The notes beneath the pieces were generated by a model. That model searched no databases. It saw nothing but the letters and a program-made list of their open reading frames with translations, and was not told where the DNA came from. Of a DNA stretch of 64,000 nucleotides, positions 46,516 to 56,141 are shown piece by piece. The stretch spans positions 868,001 through 932,000 of the forward strand of contig CAWGTA010000009.1 of the NCBI GenBank assembly GCA_963825305.1. Reading direction: 5' to 3'. Each line of letters begins with the position of its first letter. The first letter of the stretch is position 1. The translations under genes were made by a program, and so were the position numbers. The DNA comes from PSRJ01 sp963825305. GTDB lineage: Bacteria > Acidobacteriota > Terriglobia > Bryobacterales > Bryobacteraceae.

Positions 46516-46690
46516 GCGGTAGTTGTCTGGCGTTTCTGGAAGGGAAAGTAAGGACGCGGCCCGACCAGGAATGAACTAATCCGATGATTGACCAGACAGC
46601 CCGCGGCCGATCCCAGCCCAACCTGGGCGAGCCGCATCGGAGTCATTCCCTGAAGGTCTAAGGGACGGCCCGATGCGGTTTTTCTTTTTT
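46516..46690 (+). ncRNA. Candidate structured RNA with competing helices and an intrinsic terminator
   Basis: A stem TGTCTGG/CCAGACA (46524-46530 with 46592-46598) encloses GGAATGA and CCGATG. These can pair with TCATTCC and CATCGG downstream (46643-46649, 46635-46640). The same CATCGG is part of a terminator stem, CCGCATCGG/CCGATGCGG (46632-46640 with 46670-46678), followed by TTTTTCTTTTTT. The two foldings exclude each other, as in an attenuator or riboswitch. No known ligand-binding motif is recognisable. The nearest downstream gene starts at 46848. Confidence 0.45.
46632..46690 (+). terminator. Intrinsic terminator
   Basis: A 9-bp GC-rich stem (46632-46640 with 46670-46678), a smaller inner stem TCCCT/AGGGA, and an immediately following run of eleven Ts interrupted by one C. 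It is the clearest rho-independent terminator in the window. Confidence 0.75.
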
Positions 46691-46713
46691 GGCGCCCCAA
46701 AAAACCCAAGCAG

Positions 46714-46768
46714 GCCGGCGACAGGGATCGCCAGCGCTACGTAACGCCGGCGGTCTTCGCCGCCGGTG
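46714..46768. repeat. Family-1 hairpin repeat, double unit
   Basis: GCCGGCGA...TCGCCAGC, then CCGGCGG...CCGCCGG, joined through GCTACGTAAC. Between the terminator at 46690 and the small gene at 46848. Confidence 0.78.
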
Positions 46769-46847
46769 GGCCACTTAATCATTGCCGGAGCGAAAACAAG
46801 AAAGGTTTGAAAAAATCGTCGATAAGAATAACTGGAGGGCAGCGAAG

Positions 46848-47117
46848 ATGACGAACGAGCGCCCCACAGCCAATGCCCAGAGCCAGAGTACAATAGCCAG
46901 CCAGCCGGCCGCCTCAAGAAGCGAATGCTATATTGCGGCGCCGCCCACTAATGACGTCATGTTCGACCAACTGGAGTATCTGCTCGCTCACACTGCTGAG
47001 CGAGCGAGCGGCGGCCAGCGCTGCGCTCCCGAATGCATGGACTGCGGCAGGCTGCAACAGGTGAAGAACTGGCTCCTGCTGCCGTTCCATTCCGCCATGC
47101 ACCCGCCGGTTCAGTAG
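46848..47117 (+). CDS. Small hypothetical cysteine-containing protein
   Basis: An 89-residue protein. The ATG at 46848 has GGAGGG nine bases upstream. The second half, VMFDQLEYLLAHTAERA followed by RCAPECMDCGRLQQVKNWLL, carries three cysteines in a C-x3-C-x2-C arrangement followed by a conserved-looking helix ending LLLPF, suggesting a small metal-binding or helical adaptor. The first ~35 residues are low-complexity. Function unknown. It overlaps the 3' end of the convergent zinc-ribbon gene by seven bases. Confidence 0.6.
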   Translation: MTNERPTANAQSQSTIASQPAASRSECYIAAPPTNDVMFDQLEYLLAHTAERASGGQRCAPECMDCGRLQQVKNWLLLPFHSAMHPPVQ

Positions 47118-47374
47118 CTCAAGGTGCCACTGCGCGGCGATTCGTCCGGGTTCGGCAGGTACAGCGTCTTGCAACGCTCGCAGCGATAAACCTCGGCGTC
47201 CGCGCCATACTTCTCCTTCACTTCCGCGCCGAAGAAATACCAGCGCTTCAAATGACCGGCGCACAGTTTGCCCTTGTCATCCTTCTCGTTGCACGCCCGC
47301 ATGCGCAGGAGGCGGCGTTTCACCCTGGTGCCGTCGCTGAGCTTGTCCAGGAATTCCGGTCCGGCATCTGCCAT
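47111..47374 (-). CDS. Small zinc-ribbon-like protein
   Basis: An 87-residue basic protein. MRACNEKDDKGKLCAGHLKRWYFFG and VYRCERCKTLYLP give four cysteines in two pairs, a probable zinc ribbon. It ends only a few bases from the neighbouring small gene. It lies twelve bases downstream of the subtilisin gene start region in coordinate terms, though both are on the minus strand and this gene is upstream in neither direction of a clear operon. Function unknown. Confidence 0.62.
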   Translation of the reverse strand: MADAGPEFLDKLSDGTRVKRRLLRMRACNEKDDKGKLCAGHLKRWYFFGAEVKEKYGADAEVYRCERCKTLYLPNPDESPRSGTLSY

Positions 47375-47385
47375 CCAACTCTATT

Positions 47386-50300
47386 CTATTGGACCGCCAG
47401 CACGATCGTCTGCGGGTTGGCGCCGGAGGTTTCGGCGGGCGACGTCTTCCCACCGATCGAAATGGTGATGGGCTGATTACCGGCGCTTATGTTGGTGGGG
47501 ACTTGCACATTGACCTGATACACACCAGCGAACCCCGGGGCCAAGCCGTGGTACTGCACGGTCGCCGCCTGCCCGCCGATGGTAACGACCGGAACGGTGG
47601 TGGTGAGCGTGGTGTTGTCCCCCGGAGCTCCGTCCGCGGGCGTGTTGGCCACCGGGCCCAGGCCATTCGCGTAAAGGGAGATGAACTGGCCGCGAATGGC
47701 GGGATTGCCGGCGGTGATGATGTGGTAATTGCCATCCAGCGCATCGGGCGTATTGGTGTTGTTGTACAGGTAGAACGCCGGTGCGTAGTCCGCGATCGGT
47801 ACCGTGACCACCTTACTGTAGATAGGGGTTCCGAATGTTCCCTCGTCAATCGTAACTTTGACTTCCGCGGATGTCTGTCCCTGCAACTCCCAGGGGATCT
47901 GCACGTTGATCTGGTTCTGGCTGACTGCCACGATGGGCGCTGCCACGCTGATATTGGCGCCTGGCACATCGAAGCTCACGTTCACGAAATCCAGCGCCAG
48001 GGGGAACGGAGAGGTGGTTGCCACGTCGTAGCCCTGGGCCTGGTGGACCAGATTGCCAAGGTCCATCAGGTTGGAGCCCTTGATGGCCACAATCGCTCCC
48101 GGAGCGATCGCGGTTTGGAAGCTGGCATTATTGAGCACCTCTCCGGGCGTGATTGCGGGAACCGGCAGGATATTAGCGTCCCCCACCGAGAATGAAGTTC
48201 TCCCAACCGCTGCCGACATGGAGACCGCTCCCGGATTTGCCCCCAGGAACACTTCGGCATAGGCAAAACCGTACTCATCAGTGTTGCAAGTGGCAGTGCT
48301 TGTGTTGTTCGGGGAGCAGACCGGCTCGCCATCAACCGAGTGCAGGGTCAATGCGCCCTGCGCTGCCGAAAACGTGACAGGTGTGCCGGTCACCGGGACG
48401 CCAAACTGGTCCACGACCTGAACTACCAGTGTGCCGCCGTCATCTCCTGGCGTGCCCTGAATCACCGTTGGTTGATTCACGATATTGTGAGGGACTCCGT
48501 CGGGCACCAGGAAAAGGTATGGAAGGTTCAGTGAGATGCCCGAGGAGCTGGTCACTTTGATCGCTCCGGAGTACTCGCCGGGTGTGGGCAGCGAACCGGA
48601 TAGCGTGACCGTAATGGTTTGCGCGGCGCCATTGGCCAGCGTGACGTTGGCTTTATCCACCGCGACGGTGGCACCCGTTGAGGTGCTATTCGATGCTACG
48701 GCAATCGTAAGGCTGGCGGAACTGGAACCGCGGTTGGTCAGCTGGAAAGTCTTCACCACCGGCAGGGATGATGCCGCCTTCACATAACCGAACGAAATGC
48801 TGGCCGGCTGCGCCGTGACGGTCGCATTGATGGCCGCGCCCGCGTCCAGCCTTCCGGCTCCCAGCCACTCGACATCGACGGGGACAGCTTGATCGTCGGT
48901 GGCCACCGCTGCCGCCGAGTTCACCAGCGCCGACTTGATATCCGCCGCTGTGTAACCGGGATGCGCCTGCTTTATGAGGGCTGCCGCACCGGCCGTCATG
49001 GGCGCGGCAAAGCTGGTGCCATCGGCAGCCGCGTATCCATTGGCGCTATACAGATCGCCCGTCGGATCGAGGCGTTGAGCCGCCATGTAGAGTCCGGAAG
49101 AAAACGCCAGGACGGGGTCCAGCCCGCCGGTCGCTACCATGTCGGGCTTGATGGCGCCGTCCGGAGTGGGTCCAAACGACGAGTAAGTCGCCAGCACGTT
49201 GGGCAGAATGGGAGCGGTCAGGAACGCCGCCTCCAGGGTGTTGAACGCGGAAAGCTCCATCTCGGCGCCCGCACTGTCAATGGCGACGGTTTGACCGGGG
49301 TTGGCATCGATGTAGCTCTTGAGCGCGACTCCGTCGGCGTTGGAGATGATGACGATTGGCCCCAGGAAACTGAAACCTCCGACTGGGGATGGGGGTGTCG
49401 AGTCCGCCATATAGAAGACGACCCCGATTGCACCGGCTGCTTGTGCGGTGGTGGCTTTGTCCGTAAGTAAGCAAGTGCTGCCGCGCAGGATCAATGCGAA
49501 CGCCCCGTTGAGCGAGTTCTCCGGCAATGGGGAACAGGCATGGCCGTCGTCACCCAACGTTGTGATGTCGATGAGCGGCGCAATGTTGGCGCCTTGTGCC
49601 GAAGGGTAGCTAAAGGCGTCGGTCGGCTCGGGCCGGAATACCCTTGACGTTCGATGGCGCGTTGCTCCCGATCACGCTCACGGCGGGCGCGAGAGCGTGC
49701 GATGAAGTGGTGGCGCCCACACTAATCACCGAGGGCGCGTCGGAAGGCGAGGAGATGGAATTGAAATACGGGTAGTTAGTGGCATCCGATCCGCTATTGC
49801 CGGCGGCCACAGTGATCACCAGGCCGGCTTGCGCGGCTGCCTCATACGCCGCCGCGGCTGGATCGCAGGGGACATTGGCGGGATTGCCGCAAATCGGGCC
49901 CTTGTCCAAGGCTCCCGTAAGCGAGGGCCCTCCCCACGACAGGCTGGCGATATCCATGCCATCCTTCAGCGCGTCTTCGATCGCCATGATCAGCACCTGG
50001 TCGGTGGGTCCGTCATTCACGCCCGGAGTTCCCGCAATTTTGTAGATGCCGAGATAAGCCTTAGGCGCCATGCCGGTGAACGTGACTGTGCCCGTATTCT
50101 GATTGGCGGCAGCTACGGAGGCCACGCCGGTTCCATGACCGAGGTGATCGCGCGGCGTGTAGTCGTCGGGCTGTGAAGATGCAGGTGGCGGAGGGACGGA
50201 AACGTCGTCCGGCAGATTCACCGGGTCCTTGGAAGTGAAGCCCGCCAACTGCCGCACATAACTGCGGGATACGATGATCTTGCTGGACGTGTATCCGCAA

Positions 50301-50846
50301 AATTCCGTGCACTTCGGATAGCCGGCCGGCATGGCGAGCGATGAGTCTTGAAAGGCGGGGTGCGTGTTGTCGATGCCCGAATCGATGATGCCGATTTTGA
50401 TGCCCTGCCCGGCGTTTGCTTGACCGCCGAGTTTGGCCCACGCCGCGGGCGCGTTCATGAGCTCGGTGGCCCTGTTCAGATTGGCCTTGTAGCGGCGCAT
50501 CGGCCGCACTGCCGCCACTCCCGGGATCGCACGCAACTCGGCCACACGGCTGGCGGGCGCGTTCACAAAAACGGCATTGAGCACGGTGGAAACCGATCCC
50601 GAAACCGGAATCTGGCGCGCGGCCAGTTCGCTCCTCACGGTTCTCTGGCGTGCCTCAATTTGCGTGCGGTACGCCACGGCCGCTGCGGGTTCCCAGTTGT
50701 TCGCGGGTCATGAAACGCGAGGTGACCGGTGGATCGTCCAGCAGCAGAATGTAATGGTTCGGTACGAATTGAGCGGACGCCGGCGCCAGAGTGAACACCA
50801 GGGCTATGGCGCAGTCGAGTCCCCTCCGGAAACCTTTCCAGATCAT
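47386..50846 (-). CDS. Secreted subtilisin-family (S8) protease with PA and Solibacter-type C-terminal domains, two frameshifts
   Basis: Reading through two single-base shifts (near 50690 and 49615) gives a ~1150-residue protein. A signal peptide (GLDCAIALVFTLAPASAQ) is followed by an inhibitor-I9-like pro-region. The S8 domain has catalytic Asp in IGIIDSGIDNTHPAF, His in DHLGHGTGVASV and Ser in ADGTSFAAPMTAGAAAL. A PA insertion (GAFALILRGSTCLL) separates His and Ser. Ig-like repeats follow, and the last ~230 residues (VLNNASFQTAIAPGAIVAIKG to the end) match the TIGR03437-type domain typical of Solibacter. All catalytic residues survive, so sequence error is as likely as recent inactivation. 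Confidence 0.85.
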
Positions 50847-50888
50847 ATTGGTACGACGATGTTATCACTGCGCTCGTTACCGAAAATG

Positions 50889-52205
50889 CTATCCCTGGAG
50901 AGCAGGATTTACGGGGAATTCCATCTCCACTTCCAGCCCCGGCTGGGCATTCCGCGCGCGAATGGCGCCCTTGTGCAGCTCAATGGCGCGGCGCGCAATC
51001 GACAGTCCCAGGCCGGCGCCACCTCCCGACCGCGCGCGATCCGGCTCCACGCGGTAGAAGGCGTCGAACAGACGCGGCAGGGCCTCCTCCGGCACGCCCG
51101 GACCACGATCGCGAACATCCACCAGCACCTTCCCGTTATTACGCGCCAGCGATACCTCGACCGCGGTCTGGCTGGGGGCATAACGGATGGCATTGCGAAT
51201 CACGTTTTCCACGGCACGGCGCAGCAGCTCCGGGTCGCCTTCCACGGTGGCTGGCTGGCTCCGCTCGTATTGCAATTCACAGCCATGCGCCTGGGCTTCG
51301 ATGCGTGAATCCTCCACCAGTTGCTGCACCATTTCGTCCAGACGCACCGGTTCGCGATGCAGCAGGGAGGGATCGCCTTCAGCGCGCGTGACCTGGAGTA
51401 ACTGGCCGACCAGCTCGTTGAGGCGGTCGGACTCTTTCTGAATGCGGTTCAAGTTCGTTTCGAGATCGGCTCCGGAACGCGCCAGCTCCACCGCTACTCC
51501 CAGACGCGCCAACGGAGACCGCAATTCGTGGGAGATGTCCAACAGCAGCCGCCGCTCAGCGTTGAGCAGCATTTCGGTGCGATCGGCCATGCGGTCAAAG
51601 GTCCGCGCCAGCTCACCCAGCTCATCGCGCCGATGGGAATTCACGCGCGCCGAAAGATCCCCTTGGCCAAATCGTTCCACGGCCTGCTGCAGCTTGCGGA
51701 CGGGGCGGGAGAGATGGAAGGCCAGCCAGTAGCACAGCAGCACCGCGGGCAACAGAACAAACAGGTGCTCCGGCTGTAGGAACCACCATCCGACGCGGAA
51801 GCGTTTGCGGATGAAAAAGTACCAATACTTTCCGTCGTCGGCGGCCCGGCCCGCCATGGAATTGCCCACAACGAAAAACCGATACGGCCGCTCACGCGCC
51901 TCGCCAACCAGGTCGGAGCGATCCCGGCCCGTAAGCAGGTCGCGGCCGTTCTGGTCGGTGAGGACGCCTTCCGCATCGTAGGAGATCTCTACTGTCGCCA
52001 GGAATTTCTTCAGACCGGCCCGGCCGTGGGTTTCGTACGCGTCGCGAGCCAATCTCAGTTGAAGGGTCACCAGGCGTCCGGCCGGCGCGCGGCGGTCGGA
52101 ATCGTTCTCGCTCAGGCCCAGCGCGGAGAGAAAGGCCGATGCGATCACGGTGACGGCCAGCGTGCACCCGAACCAAAGCAGGATTTTGCTGAATAGGGAA
52201 TTCAT
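50889..52205 (-). CDS. cpxA: Envelope-stress sensor histidine kinase, CpxA-like
   Basis: A 438-residue inner-membrane kinase. Helices at ~7-28 and ~147-166 flank a periplasmic sensor of about 120 residues. A HAMP domain follows (RPVRKLQQAVERFGQGD). The H-box has His226 in LLDISHELRSPLARL. The ATPase motifs are VIRNAIRYA, DVRDRGPGVP and GGAGLGLSIARRAIE. Its ATG overlaps the response regulator stop (ATGA). The arrangement with cpxR and a divergent CpxP-like gene strongly suggests the Cpx pathway, though the sensor domain itself need not sense the same signals. Confidence 0.85.
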   Translation of the reverse strand: MNSLFSKILLWFGCTLAVTVIASAFLSALGLSENDSDRRAPAGRLVTLQLRLARDAYETHGRAGLKKFLATVEISYDAEGVLTDQNGRDLLTGRDRSDLVGEARERPYRFFVVGNSMAGRAADDGKYWYFFIRKRFRVGWWFLQPEHLFVLLPAVLLCYWLAFHLSRPVRKLQQAVERFGQGDLSARVNSHRRDELGELARTFDRMADRTEMLLNAERRLLLDISHELRSPLARLGVAVELARSGADLETNLNRIQKESDRLNELVGQLLQVTRAEGDPSLLHREPVRLDEMVQQLVEDSRIEAQAHGCELQYERSQPATVEGDPELLRRAVENVIRNAIRYAPSQTAVEVSLARNNGKVLVDVRDRGPGVPEEALPRLFDAFYRVEPDRARSGGGAGLGLSIARRAIELHKGAIRARNAQPGLEVEMEFPVNPALQG

Positions 52206-52894
52206 TCCGCGGCGGCGTCCTCCGGCGTCCGGCAGAACTGGTAGCCCACCCCGCGGATCGTTTTAATCAGCGGGCTGCCCTGTTCGAGCTTCTTGCGCAG
52301 GTGGCTGATATGCATGTCGATGGAGCGGTCGAAAGCGGTGGCTTTGCGGTTGTAGAAATTCTCCATCAACGCATCGCGGGAGAGCACGCGGCCGGCAGCG
52401 TGCATGAGCATCTCGAGGATGTCGAATTCAAAGGTGGTGAGTTCCACGCGTTTTCCATGGGCTTGCACCTCGCGGCTGGCCGGGTCGAGCGCGATTCCAT
52501 TCACTTCCAGGCGCCCCAAAGTGGCCGGTGGCCGCTGCTCGTACCGTCGCAGGATCGCACGGATGCGGGCCGCCAGCTCGCGCGGATTGAAAGGCTTGGG
52601 AAGATAATCGTCGGCGCCCAATTCCAGGCCGATGATGCGATCCACATCTTCGCCGCGGGCCGTCAACATGAGCACCGGCACTTTGCTTTGCGCGCGCAGC
52701 CGCCGCAGGATTTCAAAGCCGTCGATGCCCGGCAGCATGACGTCGAGCACCACCAGGGCCACGTCGGGCTCCAATGCCCTTTCCAGCCCGAGGTGGCCCT
52801 CGTGCACGCAATCCAGGGTGAAGCCTTCGCGCTTCAGGAACTCCGTGAGGAGGGCACAGAGCTCGACGTCGTCATCGACCAGCAGGATGCGCAC
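52202..52894 (-). CDS. cpxR: OmpR-family response regulator, CpxR-like
   Basis: A 230-residue regulator: receiver domain with the acidic pocket VDDD, phospho-acceptor Asp51 in VVLDVMLPG and Lys in KPFNPREL. The C-terminal winged helix has LTTFEFDILEMLM and the recognition helix region RSIDMHISHLRKKL, ending TIRGVGYQF. It is followed, with a 4-bp overlap, by the kinase gene. Its upstream region, shared with the divergent CpxP-like gene, contains a near-consensus CpxR box. Confidence 0.9.
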   Translation of the reverse strand: MRILLVDDDVELCALLTEFLKREGFTLDCVHEGHLGLERALEPDVALVVLDVMLPGIDGFEILRRLRAQSKVPVLMLTARGEDVDRIIGLELGADDYLPKPFNPRELAARIRAILRRYEQRPPATLGRLEVNGIALDPASREVQAHGKRVELTTFEFDILEMLMHAAGRVLSRDALMENFYNRKATAFDRSIDMHISHLRKKLEQGSPLIKTIRGVGYQFCRTPEDAAAE

Positions 52895-52928
52895 GGCCCA
52901 AATTTAGCACGCCTGAAACTCGGCGAGC

Positions 52929-52986
52929 GTAAGGCTTCGTAAATCCGGTTTTGCACAGTTTTACAACCGCAACAAACCAGGTTTAC
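52929..52986. promoter_or_regulatory. Candidate CpxR operator region
   Basis: GTAAG-N5-GTAAA at 52929-52943 differs at one base from the known CpxR box GTAAA-N5-GTAAA. Two reversed half-sites TTTAC lie at 52960 and 52982, 22 bp apart. The position, between cpxR and the divergent CpxP-like gene, is where autoregulation is expected. Confidence 0.5.
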
Positions 52987-53026
52987 AGCGGGTTCTTAGA
53001 GTGGGGATGGAAAGGCAATACACACT

Positions 53027-53500
53027 ATGAAACGACAAATAGTGAAACTCGCAACAGTAGCTGCGCTGGCCACCGGTTTGGTGTTCGCGCAAACGCCGTC
53101 CCCTTCCCCGTCTCCTAACCCGCAGGCGGGCCGTCATCAACTGGTGCGCCGGCACAGGGCACGCATGGCGAAAGTGCTCGGTTTGACCGATGCCCAAAAG
53201 GCCCAGGCCAAGACGATTTTTGAGCAGGCCCGCCAGTCTGGCCAGCCACTTCGCGACCAACTTAAACAGAATCGCGAGGCGATGGCCGCGGCCGTCAAAG
53301 CCGGAAAGACCGGCGCCGATTTGCAGCCGTACACCACCGCGCGGGGGCAGTTGCGCGCCCAGTTGGCGACCATCCGCACCGACGCGTTCGCCAAATTCTA
53401 TGGCACCCTGACGCCCGAACAGAAGGCCAAGGTTGACCAGATGAAGCAACAGTCCCATCAGAGAGGCGGGCAATTTCGCAGCCAGAAGAAAAATGGCTGA
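53027..53500 (+). CDS. Periplasmic Spy/CpxP-like protein
   Basis: A 157-residue secreted protein: signal peptide (KLATVAALATGLVFAQ), a proline/serine linker, then a helical, strongly basic domain with the two LTxxQ-type motifs of the CpxP/Spy family, LGLTDAQKAQAK (~47) and LTPEQKAKVDQMK (~126). CpxP inhibits CpxA and both act as periplasmic chaperones. It is divergent from cpxRA with the candidate CpxR box in between, as in enterobacteria. Confidence 0.85.
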   Translation: MKRQIVKLATVAALATGLVFAQTPSPSPSPNPQAGRHQLVRRHRARMAKVLGLTDAQKAQAKTIFEQARQSGQPLRDQLKQNREAMAAAVKAGKTGADLQPYTTARGQLRAQLATIRTDAFAKFYGTLTPEQKAKVDQMKQQSHQRGGQFRSQKKNG

Positions 53501-53561
53501 ACCCGTTCGTAGGGCATGGCTCCGCGCCACAGGGGCCGGACCATGCCCTGCCCTTAAACGC

Positions 53562-54587
53562 CTACCGCGCCGCGTAGGTCTTGCTGAACTGGTTGCGGCT
53601 GTTGGTTAACGTGAACTTGCCGTCGCTCGCAATCGAAGCTTTAATCCAACGGCCCTTGCAATCGGCGGTGTCCTCCAGGTTGGCGGTCAACTGCTCTTGC
53701 GTATTGTGAGCGGCGTCGTTCTTTAGCGCGCGGTGCATCTGCCAGACATCTTCGATGCCGGGTATCTTGCCGATCACGTCAAACGTATCACCCTCCAGGC
53801 CTTTGCGCGGTCCGTCGTTGACCACCACCACTTGCGGTTTCGCGGCCCAGACCATCGCCGGGGCGCCGGAGATGCCGTTGACGAAGCCGTGATGGGTCGC
53901 CTGAAAAAGCGTCACCGTGCCGACCAGGTTCACGGGACAGGCCAGCATCATTTCGCGGTCCCAGGTGAGATCCCCCACATCCAGGAATTTGAATTTGCCA
54001 TAGGCCAGCAGAAACCCCGTGCTGCGGCCGTTCTCGGTCTTATCCGTATCCTTCTGCTGCGCGTCCTTGCAATAGTCGTTGGCGCGTCCACCGTTGATCG
54101 GTTTGGCGAGCACCTCGCCGTTGGCGGTGACCACCGTGACGTTGACGTCCTTCAGCGGAATCTTGTCACCCGGCTTCACGATGACGCGCTTACCCTCGGA
54201 AATCTTCTGGTAGTCCTGCCAAAGCTTGGCTGTCTGAGCGTTATTCGACGCTTCGATGGAATCTCCGTGGTCGTAAAACTTCGCGATCGGAATCATGCGG
54301 GCCAGGGCGGGAGCGCCGCCCACGTGGTCGCCGTGGTAGTGGGTAGTCACCAGGATGTCGATCTTCTGCAAGCCGATGGCTTTCGTCACCTCGAAAATGC
54401 GTTTGGGGTCGCGGTCATCCGGGCCGGGGTTACCGGTGTCCACCAGCATCGACTGGCCGGAGGGAGTCACGATGAGCGTGGCCGCGCCGCCTTCGGTATC
54501 GATCCAGTAGATGTCGAGATTTCGGGACTGAGCGGGCAATAGCGCCGCCGCAGCCAGGGCGAAGACGAAAAACCGCAGGGTATTCAT
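53562..54587 (-). CDS. Secreted metallo-beta-lactamase-fold hydrolase
   Basis: A 341-residue protein with a signal peptide (FFVFALAAAALLPAQ). The metal motif is THYHGDHVGGA (HxHxDH), with further ligands likely in LDVGDLTWD and the histidines of ATHHGFVNG. The layout resembles ComEC-type metallo-hydrolase domains found as stand-alone secreted proteins. Substrate unknown. The ATG at 54587 puts the signal peptide first; an upstream in-frame start at 54617 is less likely. It is divergent from the proline dehydrogenase gene, with a family-1 repeat between. Confidence 0.85.
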   Translation of the reverse strand: MNTLRFFVFALAAAALLPAQSRNLDIYWIDTEGGAATLIVTPSGQSMLVDTGNPGPDDRDPKRIFEVTKAIGLQKIDILVTTHYHGDHVGGAPALARMIPIAKFYDHGDSIEASNNAQTAKLWQDYQKISEGKRVIVKPGDKIPLKDVNVTVVTANGEVLAKPINGGRANDYCKDAQQKDTDKTENGRSTGFLLAYGKFKFLDVGDLTWDREMMLACPVNLVGTVTLFQATHHGFVNGISGAPAMVWAAKPQVVVVNDGPRKGLEGDTFDVIGKIPGIEDVWQMHRALKNDAAHNTQEQLTANLEDTADCKGRWIKASIASDGKFTLTNSRNQFSKTYAAR

Positions 54588-54621
54588 TTGGCGGGATTCT
54601 ATCATAAGGTTAGACACGCGA

Positions 54622-54679
54622 GTGCCGGCGACAAGGATCGCCAGCGTTACGTACCGCCGGCGGTCTTTGCCGCCGGTGC
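54622..54679. repeat. Family-1 hairpin repeat, double unit
   Basis: GCCGGCGA...TCGCCAGC, then CCGCCGGCGG...CCGCCGG, joined by GTTACGTAC. Between divergent genes, overlapping the region where both promoters should be. Confidence 0.78.
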
Positions 54680-54708
54680 ATGAATTGCAAGGGTGTTAGG
54701 CTGAAATC

Positions 54709-55617
54709 GTGCGCAGCCTCTTCCTGTTCCTCTCACGGCAGAGGCACTTGCGAAGGTGGGTGGAAAATTCCCGGCTGGCCCAGCGGCTCTCCTCGCGATT
54801 CGTGGCCGGAAAGACGCTCGATGACGCCCTGGGCGTCGGCCGCCGCATCAATTCCGAAGGCATTGAACTCACGCTCGATCATCTGGGCGAAAGCGTCACG
54901 TCGCTGGAGGAAGCAGCCCAGGCGCGCGATGTGTACATTCGGACGCTCTCCGCTATTCACGAGAACGGCATCCGCGGCAACGTATCGCTGAAGCTGAGCC
55001 AGTTCGGGATCGATCTTTCGGTGGAGCAGTGTCGTGCCAACGTGGCTCAGCTCGTGGAGCGAGCCAACAGCCTATCGAGCTTCGTCCGTATCGACATGGA
55101 ATCCAGCGAGTATACGGATCGGACGCTCCACCTGGTGGAAGATCTGCATGCGCAGTACGGATGTGTCGGCACCGTGATTCAAGCGTACCTGCGGCGCAGC
55201 CGCGCGGACATCGAACGGCTGTGCGCCCGCGCCATCCGCGTGCGTCTCTGCAAAGGAGCCTACCTGGAGCCGGCCGACGTGGCCTTCCCAGACAAGACCG
55301 ACGTCGACCGGAATTATGTGGAATTAATGAAACTGCTCCTGGATCAGGGGCACTATCCGGCTATTGCCACCCACGACGAGAGGATTGTCGAACAAACCAA
55401 AGCCTACGCCGCCCAACGAAAAATCGCCGCGGACCGCTTCGAGTTCCAGATGCTGTATGGAATTCGTAGAGATCTGCAGCGGAAGTTGGTTGCCCAAGGT
55501 TATCGCCTGCGGTTGTACGTGCCCTTCGGGAAGGCATGGTACCCCTACCTGATGCGCCGGTTGGCCGAGCGCCCCGCTAACGTTTTCTTTATTGCGCGCC
55601 ATTTCTTTAGGCAATAG
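54709..55617 (+). CDS. Proline dehydrogenase (monofunctional PRODH)
   Basis: A 302-residue FAD-dependent enzyme oxidising proline to pyrroline-5-carboxylate. The TIM-barrel landmarks are GNVSLKLSQFGIDLS, VRIDMESSEYTDRTL, VIQAYLRRSRADIERL, VRLCKGAYLEP, IATHDERIV and FEFQMLYGIRRDL, with the substrate arginine region YLMRRLAERP near the C-terminus. Length fits the short PRODH type that works with a separate P5C dehydrogenase, not seen here. The start is GTG at 54709. Confidence 0.93.
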   Translation: MRSLFLFLSRQRHLRRWVENSRLAQRLSSRFVAGKTLDDALGVGRRINSEGIELTLDHLGESVTSLEEAAQARDVYIRTLSAIHENGIRGNVSLKLSQFGIDLSVEQCRANVAQLVERANSLSSFVRIDMESSEYTDRTLHLVEDLHAQYGCVGTVIQAYLRRSRADIERLCARAIRVRLCKGAYLEPADVAFPDKTDVDRNYVELMKLLLDQGHYPAIATHDERIVEQTKAYAAQRKIAADRFEFQMLYGIRRDLQRKLVAQGYRLRLYVPFGKAWYPYLMRRLAERPANVFFIARHFFRQ

Positions 55618-55685
55618 TACATTTTTCTTGCTTCCACCAGCGCGACTTTTGGAAACTAGTACAAGGGTGGGGAGTCTAACAAGGT

Positions 55686-56141
55686 ATGCGCTACTGGGCC
55701 TATTTCGCCGCTAAGATCGCCGTTGCGGCTGCGCCACTGTACGGATTGCTAGCGCTGCTCGCCACGCTATTCCCAACCAGGCCAAAGGATGCGCCCGACC
55801 TGTGGGCGCTCGAGACCGGAACCCAGACGCTGCTTGGCAACCTGGCGATGTTGGGTTGGTTTCTGGTCTGTTGCGGGGTCCTCTACGTGGTCATATGGGA
55901 CCAGCGCCACCGCTGCCGTGTCTGTCTGCGCCGGCTGCGGATGCCTGTTGAAATCGGCTCCTGGAGCCGCATGCTGCAATTCGGCCGGCCACGCATCGAG
56001 TACATGTGCCCTTACGGCCACGGGACTCTGAAAACCGAAGAACTGCAGATCTCGGGATTGCAAACGCCGGAGTGGAACCAGTCCGACGATCTATGGGAAG
56101 ATCTCTGCGCCGCCAGTAAAGACGCCGGTCACCGGCCGTGA
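55686..56141 (+). CDS. Hypothetical membrane protein with a zinc-ribbon-like segment
   Basis: A 151-residue protein with two hydrophobic helices (~8-30 and ~50-70) and a cytoplasmic tail containing CRVCLRRL and MCPYGHG, which could bind a metal. Function unknown. The next gene's GTG overlaps its stop (GTGA at 56138-56141), so they are cotranscribed. Confidence 0.65.
   Translation: MRYWAYFAAKIAVAAAPLYGLLALLATLFPTRPKDAPDLWALETGTQTLLGNLAMLGWFLVCCGVLYVVIWDQRHRCRVCLRRLRMPVEIGSWSRMLQFGRPRIEYMCPYGHGTLKTEELQISGLQTPEWNQSDDLWEDLCAASKDAGHRP

Noticed and set aside
46200..46709. N-terminal extension of the heparinase-like protein up to 46709
   Set aside because: It would read backwards through two structured RNA candidates and a terminator, and the signal peptide starts near 46172-46199.
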